Below, piece by piece: positions 8,265-16,396 of a stretch of DNA of 64,000 nucleotides. Numbering within the stretch: the stretch's first letter is position 1; every line of letters starts with the position of its first letter. Origin of the DNA: Peribacillus asahii (GTDB lineage: Bacteria; Bacillota; Bacilli; Bacillales; DSM-1321). Position numbers and translations under genes: made by a program. The DNA is taken from NCBI RefSeq assembly GCF_004006295.1, contig NZ_CP026095.1:854001-918000 (forward strand), in the 5' to 3' direction. The notes beneath the pieces were generated by a model, which searched no databases, was not told the origin of the DNA, and saw only the letters and a list, made by a program, of their open reading frames with translations.

Positions 8265-8816
8265 TTACTCACTATGAATTTCAAAGTAGAAATATCCAAA
8301 AGGCAAATGTTCTTCTTTTAATTCCATTTCTGATTTTGCAATTTCCATCATTTTGGGCAGGATTTCCCTTAAAGATTCTTTATATTTTTCAAGTGCTTTT
8401 TGATAAGAATCCACATCGTTATTCTTACATAAAGGATATAAAATTGCCCCTAATCTTAAATTATTAAGTGTTCTTTGGGTATCAATGGGGTTGAGACAAT
8501 CTAGGATGTGCATCTCTTGAATCTTCTCATCAAACCAATCTCTACATTCTATATAAAACATAAATTCCTCGAATTCAATTTGCATATCTACTTCTTCATT
8601 TATATAGAATGGTGTAATCCTAATGTATTCGGTAGTTGAATCAGAACTAATAATCTCATCTAATATTCCTTTTAACTCTGTAATGGTCGGGTAATATCTA
8701 TATTTTCCATTGTAGTAAACAGTGTTATTGTACACTATTTCGTTAATTTTCCCTTTACCTTTCTCTATCATTTTCATTGCCTCTCTTATTACATATTCTT
8801 CATATATTAAGCCCAC
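8265..8816 (-). CDS. Hypothetical protein, 183 aa
   Basis: A 183-aa soluble, acidic protein (MGLIYEEYVIREAMKMIEKG ...). I do not recognise the family. It is predicted mostly helical, with a central stretch EVDMQIEFEEFMFYIECRDW and a helical C-terminal half (DSYQKALEKYKESLREILPK). There is no membrane segment or signal peptide. It sits alone between repeats R2 and R3, in the same orientation as its two neighbours, and is AT-rich like the rest of the array. Confidence 0.65.
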   Translation of the reverse strand: MGLIYEEYVIREAMKMIEKGKGKINEIVYNNTVYYNGKYRYYPTITELKGILDEIISSDSTTEYIRITPFYINEEVDMQIEFEEFMFYIECRDWFDEKIQEMHILDCLNPIDTQRTLNNLRLGAILYPLCKNNDVDSYQKALEKYKESLREILPKMMEIAKSEMELKEEHLPFGYFYFEIHSE

Positions 8817-8896
8817 TTCTTCTTGAGCTAACCTGCCCCGTTACTTGAATAAGAATAAAGTGATTCTCCCACTTAGAAAATCGCACCACCTTGCAC
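8817..8896 (-). repeat. Intergenic repeat R3 (minus orientation)
   Basis: On the minus strand it has GGTGCGAT, then CTTATTCAAGTAACGGGGCA and GGTTAGCTCAAGAAGAAG; the blocks are the same as in R1, R6 and R11. Confidence 0.65.
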
Positions 8897-8926
8897 TTTC
8901 TATCTTTCGAAAGCTATCATAAAAAT

Positions 8927-9073
8927 CTATTCATTCTCATCAGGTTTATTGTAATGAATCCGGATTTTTTTTATAGGTCCGAATTTTTGAGAGTGTTTAA
9001 GCATTTTCCTGAGTATTTTTTTCTTTCTTTCTTTCTCTTCTTTTTCAGTTAATTTTCTTCTAAAACCAAACAT
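8927..9073 (-). CDS. Small basic protein, 48 aa
   Basis: A short open frame: ATG at 9073 to TAG at 8927-8929. It encodes MFGFRRKLTEKEEKERKKKI, then LRKMLKHSQKFGPIKKIRIH and a YNKPDENE tail. It is strongly supported by a near-consensus Shine-Dalgarno (AAGGAGG on the minus strand) 8 nt before the ATG. The protein is very basic and helical. No family is recognised. It is the fourth minus-strand unit in the array. Confidence 0.5.
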   Translation of the reverse strand: MFGFRRKLTEKEEKERKKKILRKMLKHSQKFGPIKKIRIHYNKPDENE

Positions 9074-9881
9074 TGAATAATCCTCCTTACATTCAATTAT
9101 TTAAACATATTAAATCAATAGGAATAATTAAATTAATGGAAGAATAAACCTTTATTGTTATTTCTAGAATAACAATAAAGAATCCTGCTAGAATTCTTCT
9201 AATTAATAATATTTTTTAAGAAAATAAGGAAATTAAGGTAAGGTCAAGGGAAGATTAAGAGAAAAACAAGGGGGAGGTCTAGATGGAGGTTGATTTCTCC
9301 TCTTATTTATATTTTCTTGATATATTAATAATTTTACGAAAAATATAAAAAAGCTTTACTTTTATATCGGCTAACCTGGAAATAAAATATAAAAAAATTC
9401 AACATTAAGCTAAGGGTGCGACGAAATGTTCAGTCTCCATCTGTTGATACTCCTCTGAAAATTACTGAAGCATTAGGAATTTCACTTATCGATTTATTTG
9501 ATATTAGTGAAGATTTACCTACCGATTTGTTTCTGGCAATTAATTGATGTATGTTTCGGCAGTATGTTTATTAATCTTTTTGAATCATTAATCAAAGAGA
9601 AGCTGTATAGGTTCTAATATTTATACATAATTATGAAGCAGTGCTTACTGTACTAACGTTGCAGATTAGTAACCATTGGAATACCAAAAAATTGTAATAA
9701 ATCATTAACCATTATTATGTTCTCGTTCAACTAACGTTGTAAGTAGAACATAAAATTGAGAATTTTGATATAATTGTCAGTAAAGTAGAGATGAATTTGG
9801 AACTGTAAACAAATCACGCTGAAGAAATTGTTCGTATGACACGTAAAATTGATTAAATTAGAATTGGGGGTAGATGTGGAT
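9074..9881. other. 808-bp gap between divergent halves of the orphan array
   Basis: This is the point where the array switches from minus- to plus-strand genes. It holds only a regulator remnant (9422-9547). The rest is AT-rich with no gene visible. Confidence 0.5.
9422..9547 (+). pseudogene. C-terminal remnant of an XRE-type HTH regulator
   Basis: The frame at 9422-9547 reads SPSVDTPLKITEALGISLID, then LFDISEDLPTDLFLAIN and stop. It matches the recognition-helix-to-end part of Cro/C1-type repressors (P..dTl.kIa.aLgisl.dLF). No start or N-terminal helices precede it, so only a tail survives. Confidence 0.55.
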
Positions 9882-10280
9882 ATGAAAATGTCAAAAGTGA
9901 TTAAGCCGCTGATAATTCCGGCAGCAGCACTTCTTGGTTATGCTGTAATAAAGGGGAAAAAGTCATCTAGCGTGGTTTCTGGCATAGCCCAAGCTGTTTC
10001 TAATTCTGCAACTAATCCAGAAAAGACCTTTGCTGGACTCAAGGAAAGTGAATTAAATGAGATTGCCTTAAATACATCTAGAGGCTTGAAAGCAGAAATT
10101 GTTGGTAACGCATTGGAGTATTGTTTTAAGTCTGCTAGAGGTAAAAAAACCGCTACTGCGAGAATTGAATTAGATTCGGCAGGTAAGCCAGAATTTGCTT
10201 TTCTTCCGTATTCTGGTTCTGCTAATTCACCATATTTTTTTATAAAAAATTTGAGGGATGCAATGAATAAAGACAATTAG
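9882..10280 (+). CDS. Hypothetical protein with N-terminal membrane anchor
   Basis: About 132 aa from ATG 9882 (a GGGGGT site lies about 10 nt upstream; GTG 9876 is the alternative). The N-terminus KVIKPLIIPAAALLGYAVIK forms one hydrophobic segment, followed by a low-complexity linker and a soluble domain rich in Ala/Lys (GNALEYCFKSARGKKTATAR, then IELDSAGKPEFAFLPYSGSA). No family is recognised. It is the first plus-strand unit of the array and is followed by a terminator inside the R4 repeat. Confidence 0.6.
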   Translation: MKMSKVIKPLIIPAAALLGYAVIKGKKSSSVVSGIAQAVSNSATNPEKTFAGLKESELNEIALNTSRGLKAEIVGNALEYCFKSARGKKTATARIELDSAGKPEFAFLPYSGSANSPYFFIKNLRDAMNKDN

Positions 10281-10341
10281 TATATATCTGTATGCAAGAA
10301 AATTTATGTTTGATAAGAACGGACCGTATGAATTCGGATTT

Positions 10342-10372
10342 GAAAGCCCGCAGTATTTTGTGGGCTTTTTCT
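10342..10372 (+). terminator. Terminator hairpin fused to repeat R4
   Basis: A stem AAAGCCC / GGGCTTT with a 12-nt loop, followed by a TTTTC tract. It replaces the variable hairpin seen in the other repeat copies. Confidence 0.65.
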
Positions 10373-10408
10373 TATTGAAGTAACGGGCAGTTTAGTGTAA
10401 GAAGAAAT
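10366..10408 (+). repeat. Intergenic repeat R4 (right half)
   Basis: It carries CTTTTTCTTATTGAAGTAAC and GGGCAGTTTAGTGTAAGAAG, the conserved right half of the repeat. The left half is absent or diverged. Confidence 0.6.
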
Positions 10409-10467
10409 TATCTCATAATCTATACAATACCCTTATAATAAAGATAAAAAAGTAGGTGTGAAACTAA

Positions 10468-10956
10468 TTGTTTTCTTGGCGGATAACAAAATATAATCCT
10501 AAAAACAGAGATGAAAGAGGCTCTTATCTTGATGGCAGGGAATGGACTTGTTTTTCAGAGGTAGGAACTAAAGTAAGCGAAGAAGATTATTTAAGAACAG
10601 AATCAAATTACATAAACGCAATCACTACTTTTATGGGTGAGATGGGTTTAAATAGGGTTTATTTAAATGCTTTAGAGATGTGGTCTGACGAGGTTGCGAA
10701 TCAAAATGCTTCTGGCTTTTTATCAAAAATGTGGGTGGGCAAAGGTGTAACTACTCAAGAAATCAATGAGTTGGCAAAGTTAACTTTAAGGAATGTTATT
10801 TGGTGTAAGTTAAGTTACAAAAATGATTTTTTTGTTCATTTCGGATACGATTACTATATGTACATTGGAGCAAATAAGGATTGTCCTAACGCCCGTAAAA
10901 AAGTTAGAGCTTCTGGGTTATTTGTTGAGAATTTTAATTCTCCTTATTTACATTAG
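10468..10956 (+). CDS. Conserved hypothetical protein, 162 aa
   Basis: 162 aa from TTG at 10,468, preceded by AGTAGGTGTG at a suitable distance. It is soluble, beginning FSWRITKYNPKNRDERGSYL; the middle has a helical block (EEDYLRTESNYINAITTFMG) and the C-terminal half a strand pair (FFVHFGYDYYMYIGANKDCP). I do not recognise a named family. Small Bacillus proteins starting with this 'WRITKYNP..RD..G.Y' pattern occur as stand-alone orphans. It is a single gene between R4 and R5. Confidence 0.65.
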   Translation: MFSWRITKYNPKNRDERGSYLDGREWTCFSEVGTKVSEEDYLRTESNYINAITTFMGEMGLNRVYLNALEMWSDEVANQNASGFLSKMWVGKGVTTQEINELAKLTLRNVIWCKLSYKNDFFVHFGYDYYMYIGANKDCPNARKKVRASGLFVENFNSPYLH

Positions 10957-10988
10957 TGCCACAATTTCAGTGAGATTTATACGAAAGC

Positions 10989-11072
10989 TATTAAAGTAAT
11001 GGGTAGCGATGCCTCAATAAGGGGTATCGCTTTTCTTATTGTGCTAACAAAGCAGTTTAGTTCCATAAGAAA
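10989..11072 (+). repeat. Intergenic repeat R5 with built-in terminator
   Basis: AAGTAATGGG, then a variable hairpin AGCGATGCC...GGTATCGCT followed by TTTTC, then CTTATTGTGCTAAC and GCAGTTTAGTTCCATAAGAA. Confidence 0.75.
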
Positions 11073-11120
11073 AATATATAATTAAAATATCTTAAATTTA
11101 AAATAATAAGGGGTTAATAA

Positions 11121-11627
11121 ATGCGTGATAAAAAAATACGAGGTTTAAAACGAAAAACAAGAAATATGGTTAACAGAATTGTACAAGAAACAATTAAGTT
11201 CCCTTCAGATTTTTATAACGGATATTGGCATTTACACTTGCCAGTTTCACAAGATTTTATTTCTTCAAGTAATACACCTATTGGAATTAGGAAGATATGT
11301 ATTGAAACTCTTATATCTAGGGCTGAACACTTAATTAAAATAAAGCCAATGACATCCGAAAAAACTCGTGTAGTGATTGCAATAGATTTACCAGGGTTGT
11401 GGAACTCCCAAATTATAGTGTTTTCTGGTAATTCACACTTTGATGGTTTCTTTGAAAGGGATAACGAATATCAGAAGTGGACACCCATTTCTAAAGATAG
11501 GAACTTTGAAAGTGAGTGGAGAATAAATGTCTCAAAAAATTTGATTGTAAAAGGCTTTAAAGAAGTGATAACTGATGAAGATGGAGAAATTTATAATGGA
11601 GAAATCTGGTTTATTGGTGAATTGTAA
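11121..11627 (+). CDS. DUF3916 domain protein
   Basis: A 168-aa protein. The string RKTRNMVNRIVQE, then FYNGYWHLHLPVSQDFISS, IRKICIETLISRAEHLI, VVIAIDLPGLWNSQIIVFSG and NEYQKWTPIS covers the whole DUF3916 domain. The length is normal. The function is unknown. The ATG at 11,121 follows AAGGGGTTAATAA. It is one gene between repeats R5 and R6, with no partner. The family is typical of Bacillus genomes; the role of this copy cannot be read from the sequence. Confidence 0.8.
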   Translation: MRDKKIRGLKRKTRNMVNRIVQETIKFPSDFYNGYWHLHLPVSQDFISSSNTPIGIRKICIETLISRAEHLIKIKPMTSEKTRVVIAIDLPGLWNSQIIVFSGNSHFDGFFERDNEYQKWTPISKDRNFESEWRINVSKNLIVKGFKEVITDEDGEIYNGEIWFIGEL

Positions 11628-11630
11628 AAT

Positions 11631-11720
11631 TTCTTCTTCAAGTAACGAGTGCGATGCTTTAATAGTACAGGATCACTTTTTCTTATTGAAGTAACGAAGC
11701 AGTTTAGTGGAAGAAGGAAA
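11631..11720 (+). repeat. Intergenic repeat R6
   Basis: TTCTTCTTCAAGTAACGAGT, a variable hairpin (GTGCGAT ... GATCAC) with TTTTTC, then CTTATTGAAGTAACGAAGCA and GTTTAGTGGAAGAAGG. Confidence 0.75.
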
Positions 11721-11794
11721 CTGTTAAATAACCATTTCAGTACAACCTTCAGTGTATAATTAGGAATAATATGAATAGACGGAGGTAAACCAAG

Positions 11795-12415
11795 ATGGAA
11801 ATAGAAATTGGGTATTTTCCTAGATATTATTATAGTCCCCAACCTAATGCTGGGGGGCATTTTCCGTTTGCTATAGATGGAGAACTTCCTTTATACGTCT
11901 TTTCAATGGACGGATTTTACCTTCCTGATTGTAATGAGGATTTTGTTCCACTATGGATGGAAAATATTAAAGCATTTCCAGTATATTTTTGTGCTGAAAT
12001 TCCCTCCTATTGGAAAGAAGAATATGAGGAATTATGTGGGAAATGTAACATTAAATATAAATATTTATCTAATAATTCTAGATTCTCCGTGTCCGTTACT
12101 GAAATTATAGATATAAATCAATTTCGTGAGATTTTCCCTATCTTTATTTCTATTGGCAGTAGTAATGACTTAGTGATATGGTCAACAAATAAAGACTTTT
12201 TTCGTGTAGAAGAACGTGAATGGAAAGGTAATTGGGAAGGGAAAATTGGCGAGGTGGTTGTCGTAAAAATCGGTAAGGAGAAAAGTGTTTTCTGGATAGG
12301 TTATGACGGACATAGTATTGTTGCGCTTTCCGACAACACAGATTTCTCTACTTATGAAACTATTTGCGAAACTTTACCACCATTTGTTAAACCGACAAAA
12401 TGTGAATACGAATAA
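11795..12415 (+). CDS. Hypothetical protein, 206 aa
   Basis: A 206-aa soluble protein (MEIEIGYFPRYYYSPQPNAG ...) with a good site, GGAGG, ahead of ATG 11,795. It is rich in aromatic residues. The N-terminal half has FPFAIDGELPLYVFSMDGFY and the C-terminal half has alternating strands (GEVVVVKIGKEKSVFWIGYD). No named domain is recognised. It is a single-gene unit between R6 and R7. It could be an immunity-type protein by context, but that is not shown. Confidence 0.65.
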   Translation: MEIEIGYFPRYYYSPQPNAGGHFPFAIDGELPLYVFSMDGFYLPDCNEDFVPLWMENIKAFPVYFCAEIPSYWKEEYEELCGKCNIKYKYLSNNSRFSVSVTEIIDINQFREIFPIFISIGSSNDLVIWSTNKDFFRVEEREWKGNWEGKIGEVVVVKIGKEKSVFWIGYDGHSIVALSDNTDFSTYETICETLPPFVKPTKCEYE

Positions 12416-12423
12416 AATATTTG

Positions 12424-12516
12424 TTATTGAAGTAACGGGTGCTTATGTTTAAAATCTAGCTGCTATCGAAGGCAGCTTTTCTTATTGTCATAACGTTGCA
12501 GTTTAGTTGAACAAAA
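12424..12516 (+). repeat. Intergenic repeat R7 (inverted partner of R2)
   Basis: TTATTGAAGTAACGGGTGCT, the core stem AGCTGC/GCAGCT followed by TTTTC, then CTTATTGTCATAACGTTGCA and GTTTAGTTGAACAAAAG. It is nearly identical to R2 in the opposite orientation. Confidence 0.75.
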
Positions 12517-12538
12517 GTTTGATTTTTGTACATTACTT

Positions 12539-13072
12539 TTAAGCATCGTAATAATAAAACGTATGATATAACACAGCAGCAAGAGATGCAACTTCCTGCG
12601 TCGTTGATTTTATAATAATAGTATCCAATTCCAACTTTTTAAACAACGAAATATTTGTCTTGATAGGCATCGAAACAGTAGCTACTTGTTTATTGTTGCA
12701 TTTTAAGTAACCAACATCCTTATAATCTTTTTCAAAAGAGTATTCGAGGTTATCTAATCTAAAATGATACGCTTTTTCAATTAAGTGAACTCTATGGGAA
12801 GCTATCGGCACGGTTTGTGAGGATAAATGGTCAGTTAATTTGTACCTAATGCCAGGAAACGCACAGACTATGGTATAAAGTGGTTTTCCATACGCATTAG
12901 CTATTTTATAACTATAGGGAAGGCCACCACGTAATGTATTGTGAACAAAACGGGCAAGGAATTTATGTTGTTGTTTTCTTATTTCGAATACAGCTTCTCT
13001 TTGTTCGTTTATTATCGGTATTATTGTTGAAATATGCATCTCTTCAGGTACTTGATAAGTAAACTGTTCCAT
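12539..13072 (-). CDS. Tubby C-terminal-like (LURP/scramblase-like) domain protein
   Basis: About 177 aa. ATG at 13,072 is chosen because GGGGGAAG lies 3-5 nt upstream; an upstream TTG (13,087) lacks a site. The protein is beta-rich throughout: FTYQVPEEMHISTIIPIINE, then YSYKIANAYGKPLYTIVCAF, HLIEKAYHFRLDNLEYSF and a hydrophobic C-terminal helix (EVASLAAVLYHTFYYYDA). This is the closed 12-stranded barrel pattern of tubby C-terminal-like proteins found in Bacillus. It is the only minus-strand gene between two plus-oriented repeats (R7 and R8). Confidence 0.6.
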   Translation of the reverse strand: MEQFTYQVPEEMHISTIIPIINEQREAVFEIRKQQHKFLARFVHNTLRGGLPYSYKIANAYGKPLYTIVCAFPGIRYKLTDHLSSQTVPIASHRVHLIEKAYHFRLDNLEYSFEKDYKDVGYLKCNNKQVATVSMPIKTNISLFKKLELDTIIIKSTTQEVASLAAVLYHTFYYYDA

Positions 13073-13149
13073 AGCTTCCCCCAGCAATTAGATTCATCAA
13101 TTATTATTATATAAAAAAGTTTCATTATGAAAAGCCATTTTTATTAGAA

Positions 13150-13240
13150 TTCTTCTTCAACTAAAGGAGTGCTTATGTTAAAGAAGGGATGGCTGCGGCG
13201 ATCCCGTTTTCTTATTGTACTAACTGGCAGTTTAGTTTTT
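13150..13240 (+). repeat. Intergenic repeat R8
   Basis: TTCTTCTTCAACTAAAGGAG, a variable hairpin GGGATGG...CGATCCC followed by GTTTTC, then CTTATTGTACTAACTGGCAG. Confidence 0.7.
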
Positions 13241-13279
13241 TATTCTTTTTTAGAGGGTGTAAGGAATGAGGTTCGCAAA

Positions 13280-13597
13280 ATGAAAATAATGAATGTAGTA
13301 TGGGTTTTATTAATCGTAATAGGTATGTTATCTGGTTGTTCCGAAGGTCCTCCGATTGACCACTTTGAAGAGAAAATAGTAGAAGCAACCGTAGTCAAAA
13401 AAGAACACGTAAGAGATGATGCGTCGGAATGGGAACTCACCCTCCGATATAAAAATAACGTCATCGTATATGGATATGACCATTCGGACTATTACAATCA
13501 GATAAAAGAAGGGGATAAAGTGCCTGTTACCTTAAGAAAAGGTTACACAAAGGAAAATAAATTAGAAGTTGAAACGATAGAACCAGTCAACGAATAA
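13280..13597 (+). CDS. Small lipoprotein, about 105 aa
   Basis: ATG 13,280 is chosen because GAGG (13,268-13,271) lies 8 nt upstream and the resulting N-terminus is a perfect lipoprotein signal: MKIMNVVWVLLIVIGMLSGC with lipobox LSGC at residues 17-20. The mature part is a single beta-rich domain (EATVVKKEHVRDDASEWELT, then LRYKNNVIVYGYDHSDYY) ending KLEVETIEP, like small OB-like extracytoplasmic domains in Bacillus. The longer frame from 13,169 runs through the R8 repeat and is not believable. The protein is predicted to be anchored outside the membrane. Confidence 0.75.
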   Translation: MKIMNVVWVLLIVIGMLSGCSEGPPIDHFEEKIVEATVVKKEHVRDDASEWELTLRYKNNVIVYGYDHSDYYNQIKEGDKVPVTLRKGYTKENKLEVETIEPVNE

Positions 13598-13620
13598 AAA
13601 AAAGCGATGAATTATAAAGA

Positions 13621-13707
13621 TTCTTATTGAACTAACGGGTAGCTTTACTTCAATAAGGAGTAGAGCCTTTTTTTCTTGCTTCACTAACGAAGCAGTTTAA
13701 TTTATAC
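13621..13707 (+). repeat. Intergenic repeat R9
   Basis: TTCTTATTGAACTAACGGGT, the hairpin GCTTTACT/AGTAGAGC followed by a T7 tract, then CACTAACGAAGCAGTTTAAT. Confidence 0.75.
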
Positions 13708-14021
13708 AGGTAATCATTCTGTTCATCTATCCTTTTTCTTTTACACCTATAAAATGTGTGACAGTATAATCAAGTATTTATTTCTAAGGTATCCTAGATG
13801 CTTTGTTGACTTGTAACTAAAAGCAGATGATTTAGCAACCTATTTTCTGGGCGTTTAACTTGGACGACCAATTGCCAAAAAATCCTATAAAGTATAATAT
13901 GAGGATAAAAATACAGCAGAAGAACTCCTTTATATTATTATATAAAAGTCACTAGTCCCTTTTATAGTTGAAAAAGATTCAGTTAAATAGTAAGTCGAAC
14001 TTCTTAACAGGAGGAAGAAGG

Positions 14022-14462
14022 ATGAAAATTTATGTGGATGCAGATGCTTGTCCGGTGAAAGATATTATTATTTCTGAAGCAAGGAATTTAGAAATCCCGG
14101 TTATCCTTGTTACAAGCTTTTCTCATTTTTCTAATGCAGAACAGCCAACAGGAGTGGAAACCATTTATGTTGATTCTGGAGCAGATGCTGCAGATTATCG
14201 GATTGTGAAGTTGGTAGAAAAAGGGGATATTATTGTGACGCAAGATTATGGTCTTGCGTCGCTAGGTTTAGCAAAAGGAATTATCGTCCTCCACCATACA
14301 GGATTCAGTTATACAAATGAAAATATTGACCAATTATTGCAAACACGTTATTTAAGTGCAATGGCTCGAAAAAGCGGACAGCGAACAAAGGGACCAAAGC
14401 CTTTTACAGCAGAAGACCGGGAGCGATTTAGGGGTCTTTTTAAACAGGTTATTTCTATTTAA
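14022..14462 (+). CDS. YaiI/YqxD family (DUF188) protein
   Basis: 146 aa from ATG 14,022, with AGGAGGAAGAAGG upstream; the longer frame from 13,968 has no site. The PIN-like fold of DUF188 is complete: [16 protein letters not shown] with the acidic DAD, then [31 protein letters not shown] with the second acidic site, and a C-terminal [21 protein letters not shown] nuclease-like activity is suspected for the fold but not established. It is a widely conserved chromosomal gene, so its presence inside an orphan array on an element is unusual. It has no R-type repeat immediately downstream; a small gene follows at 44 bp. Confidence 0.85.
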   Translation: MKIYVDADACPVKDIIISEARNLEIPVILVTSFSHFSNAEQPTGVETIYVDSGADAADYRIVKLVEKGDIIVTQDYGLASLGLAKGIIVLHHTGFSYTNENIDQLLQTRYLSAMARKSGQRTKGPKPFTAEDRERFRGLFKQVISI

Positions 14463-14505
14463 AAAATTAGGCTAAACTCAGAGATTCAGAAAGGAGCTAA
14501 ATATT

Positions 14506-14697
14506 TTGAAGTACATAAAATCGCAAATGCAACAACTAATTAAGGAAAATAAAGAACTGCATACCCGCTTTAAAGAACTGAAGGCAGAAATGGGTCTTGA
14601 AAAAAACAATGCCCTCAAGGCCTTGTACCATTCGGAAGTTGCCGATGGAGGAAAGTACCAGGTAGCTTACCAAGCACTTGATCAGTCCAAAAAGTAA
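14506..14697 (+). CDS. Small coiled-coil protein, 63 aa
   Basis: 63 aa from TTG at 14,506 after AAAGGAGC at about 9 nt. It is highly charged and helical (QQLIKENKELHTRFKELKAE), with a short C-terminal part (YHSEVADGGKYQVAYQALDQ). No family is recognised. It directly follows the DUF188 gene (43-nt gap) in the same direction and may be cotranscribed. Confidence 0.55.
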   Translation: MKYIKSQMQQLIKENKELHTRFKELKAEMGLEKNNALKALYHSEVADGGKYQVAYQALDQSKK

Positions 14698-14756
14698 ATT
14701 CTTTTCTTTTGTTTATTCTTACTAAAATTTTGTTATAAATGTTGGATGGTTATAGG

Positions 14757-14848
14757 TGAATTAAGTTAAAGGGGTGCTTATCTTTAAGAAGGATAAGTCC
14801 CCTTTTTGCGGAAGTTATTAAGCTAACGGGCAGTTTAGTTGAATAAGG
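14757..14848 (+). repeat. Intergenic repeat R10
   Basis: AATTAAGTTAAAGGGGTGCT, the hairpin GGGGTGCTTATC / GATAAGTCCCC followed by TTTTT, then AAGCTAACGGGCAGTTTAGT and TGAATAAGG. Confidence 0.75.
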
Positions 14849-14891
14849 TCTCGTGATAAAATCAGGAAAAATAGTTGGTAAAGGTGCTGTT

Positions 14892-15281
14892 ATGAATAAA
14901 GTTTTTATTATCGATGGAGAAAATTTTAATAACTTTAAAGGATTTTGTAAGGAGTTTTCCAATATAGTTCTTTCAGGAAAATATCAATGGAATGGAAGTC
15001 TTGACGCGTTTAATGATATTTTATGGGGTGGCTTCGGAGATATAGAAGGCGAAGAAGAATATACAATTATTTGGAAAAACACTACTAAATCAAGAAAAGA
15101 CTTAGGTTATAGTGAAACAATAAAACGACTATATAAAGTGTTGGAAAGTTGCCATCCAAGTAATGAAGAAAAGGTAATCCAAGAAATTAGTAATGCAAAG
15201 ATGGAAAAAGGTCCAACCTTATTTGATTTGATAGAAGAAATCATACTAGATAACAAAAATGTAACTTTGATTTTAGAGTAA
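14892..15281 (+). CDS. Barstar-family protein
   Basis: 129 aa from ATG 14,892 with AAAGGTG 5 nt upstream. The N-terminal block FIIDGENFNNFKGFCKEFSN, then YQWNGSLDAFNDILWGGFGD and YTIIWKN matches the barstar fold (beta1, helix, then 'lDal.D.L.g'), including the Asp-rich helix that contacts barnase. A C-terminal helix and strand (FDLIEEIILDNKNVTLILE) close the fold. Barstars inhibit secreted or injected RNases. No barnase-like gene is in the window, so this is an orphan immunity-type gene. It is a single gene between R10 and R11. Confidence 0.75.
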   Translation: MNKVFIIDGENFNNFKGFCKEFSNIVLSGKYQWNGSLDAFNDILWGGFGDIEGEEEYTIIWKNTTKSRKDLGYSETIKRLYKVLESCHPSNEEKVIQEISNAKMEKGPTLFDLIEEIILDNKNVTLILE

Positions 15282-15367
15282 TTCTTCTTCAAGTAACGGG
15301 TGCTTTACTTCAATATGGAGTGAAGCCTTTTTCTTATTCAAGTAACGGTCAGGTTAGCGTAACAAGA
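15282..15367 (+). repeat. Intergenic repeat R11
   Basis: TTCTTCTTCAAGTAACGGGT, the hairpin GCTTTACT/AGTGAAGC followed by CTTTTTC, then CTTATTCAAGTAACGG and CAGGTTAGCGTAACAAGA. Confidence 0.75.
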
Positions 15368-15410
15368 TGATAAAATATTGTTAGAACAAAATGAACAACG
15401 AGGTAAAATT

Positions 15411-15986
15411 ATGAAGTTAACATTGGCAACGAATGAAGAAATTAATATGCTGCATTTAAAGTTTAAAAAATTTAATACCGATCTTCTTGAAGAGCCAAGA
15501 AAGATGTATCCTTTTATTGGTATTATGGATGTATTTAATCGTGTTCTTACTGAAGAAGAGGCAAGTGAGCTATTGGGAAGAAGCCATAATTTAAAGCACG
15601 GCACAAAATTCGTTAGTACATTTACTCAACTTTTTCATATGGAAGATAATGAGGTGTATGTACACATTTATAAAAAAGGGTTTATACAAAACAAAAAAGT
15701 GTTCAAATTTATATTAGCTTCCTTAAATCGAGCAGAGGCAAGTCTTTTTCGAAAACTATTTTCTACCAATAAGGGAATTTATAAGATAGGTGATGTGGAA
15801 GCCCTTATTTTTTTAACGAAACTTTCAGTAAATGAACTGCATTTTTCAAATTTTTTCTTTCCTTCTCTTGATACAGTGATAATCGGGAGTTATGAATTGT
15901 CTTTTCCTGTTTATTCTAAGACATCAATAGGTTTTAAGAAATGTAAGGAGATTGTCGAAGAAAATGGTTTATTTATACGACAGTAA
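15411..15986 (+). CDS. Hypothetical protein, about 191 aa
   Basis: ATG at 15,411 is chosen because CGAGGTAAAATT precedes it; the longer frame from 15,378 lacks a site. It is a soluble protein with MKLTLATNEEINMLHLKFKK, a helical part (DVFNRVLTEEEASELLGRSH) and a hydrophobic C-terminal half (NELHFSNFFFPSLDTVIIGS). No named domain is recognised and there is no signal peptide. It is a single gene downstream of R11. Confidence 0.6.
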   Translation: MKLTLATNEEINMLHLKFKKFNTDLLEEPRKMYPFIGIMDVFNRVLTEEEASELLGRSHNLKHGTKFVSTFTQLFHMEDNEVYVHIYKKGFIQNKKVFKFILASLNRAEASLFRKLFSTNKGIYKIGDVEALIFLTKLSVNELHFSNFFFPSLDTVIIGSYELSFPVYSKTSIGFKKCKEIVEENGLFIRQ

Positions 15987-16012
15987 GAAATGAACGAGTG
16001 ACAGAAGTGCCG

Positions 16013-16050
16013 ATTCCTCGTTGAACTACGGGTGCATTAGTTTAATTTAG
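16013..16050 (+). repeat. Intergenic repeat R12 (left half only)
   Basis: TCCTCGTTGAACTACGGGTG then CATTAGTTTAATTTA. It matches the left half of the repeat and is truncated by the next gene's leader. Confidence 0.5.
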
Positions 16051-16063
16051 GAGAGAAATTATA

Positions 16064-16273
16064 GTGGATGACAAGATTATGGAAACACCCTTACCAGAAC
16101 TATATTCAAAACTCGCGGTAGCCCCCTTGTATATTATTCAACTGATATTTTGTATTGGCTACTTAATTTTCACACGAAAAGACAAAGGCATCTTTACATC
16201 TATATTTAAAATTTATTGCATTTTTATAATTGTTAATTATCTGGTCGCACTTTATTTTCGGTTCTTTCACTAA
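16064..16273 (+). CDS. Small membrane protein, 69 aa
   Basis: 69 aa from GTG 16,064, with AGGAGAG about 10 nt upstream. Two hydrophobic segments, APLYIIQLIFCIGYLIF and FKIYCIFIIVNYLVALYF, are separated by a charged loop (TRKDKG), giving a hairpin membrane topology. The family is not recognised. It is another single gene flanked by repeats (R12, R13). Confidence 0.55.
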   Translation: MDDKIMETPLPELYSKLAVAPLYIIQLIFCIGYLIFTRKDKGIFTSIFKIYCIFIIVNYLVALYFRFFH

Positions 16274-16341
16274 CGGAGTGCGATTGTTCAATAAGAACAG
16301 TTGCTTATTGTGCTAACGGCGCAGGATAATGTGAAAAGAAG
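16266..16341 (+). repeat. Intergenic repeat R13
   Basis: TTCACTAACGGAGTGCGATT, TTCAATAAG, then CTTATTGTGCTAACGGCGCA and GGATAATGTGAAAAG. It starts in the last codons of the preceding gene. Confidence 0.65.
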
Positions 16342-16396
16342 CGAAGAAATCTAATATGATAAAGTTGAGTAAAAAGGCTTTAAGGTGGTGCTTTAT

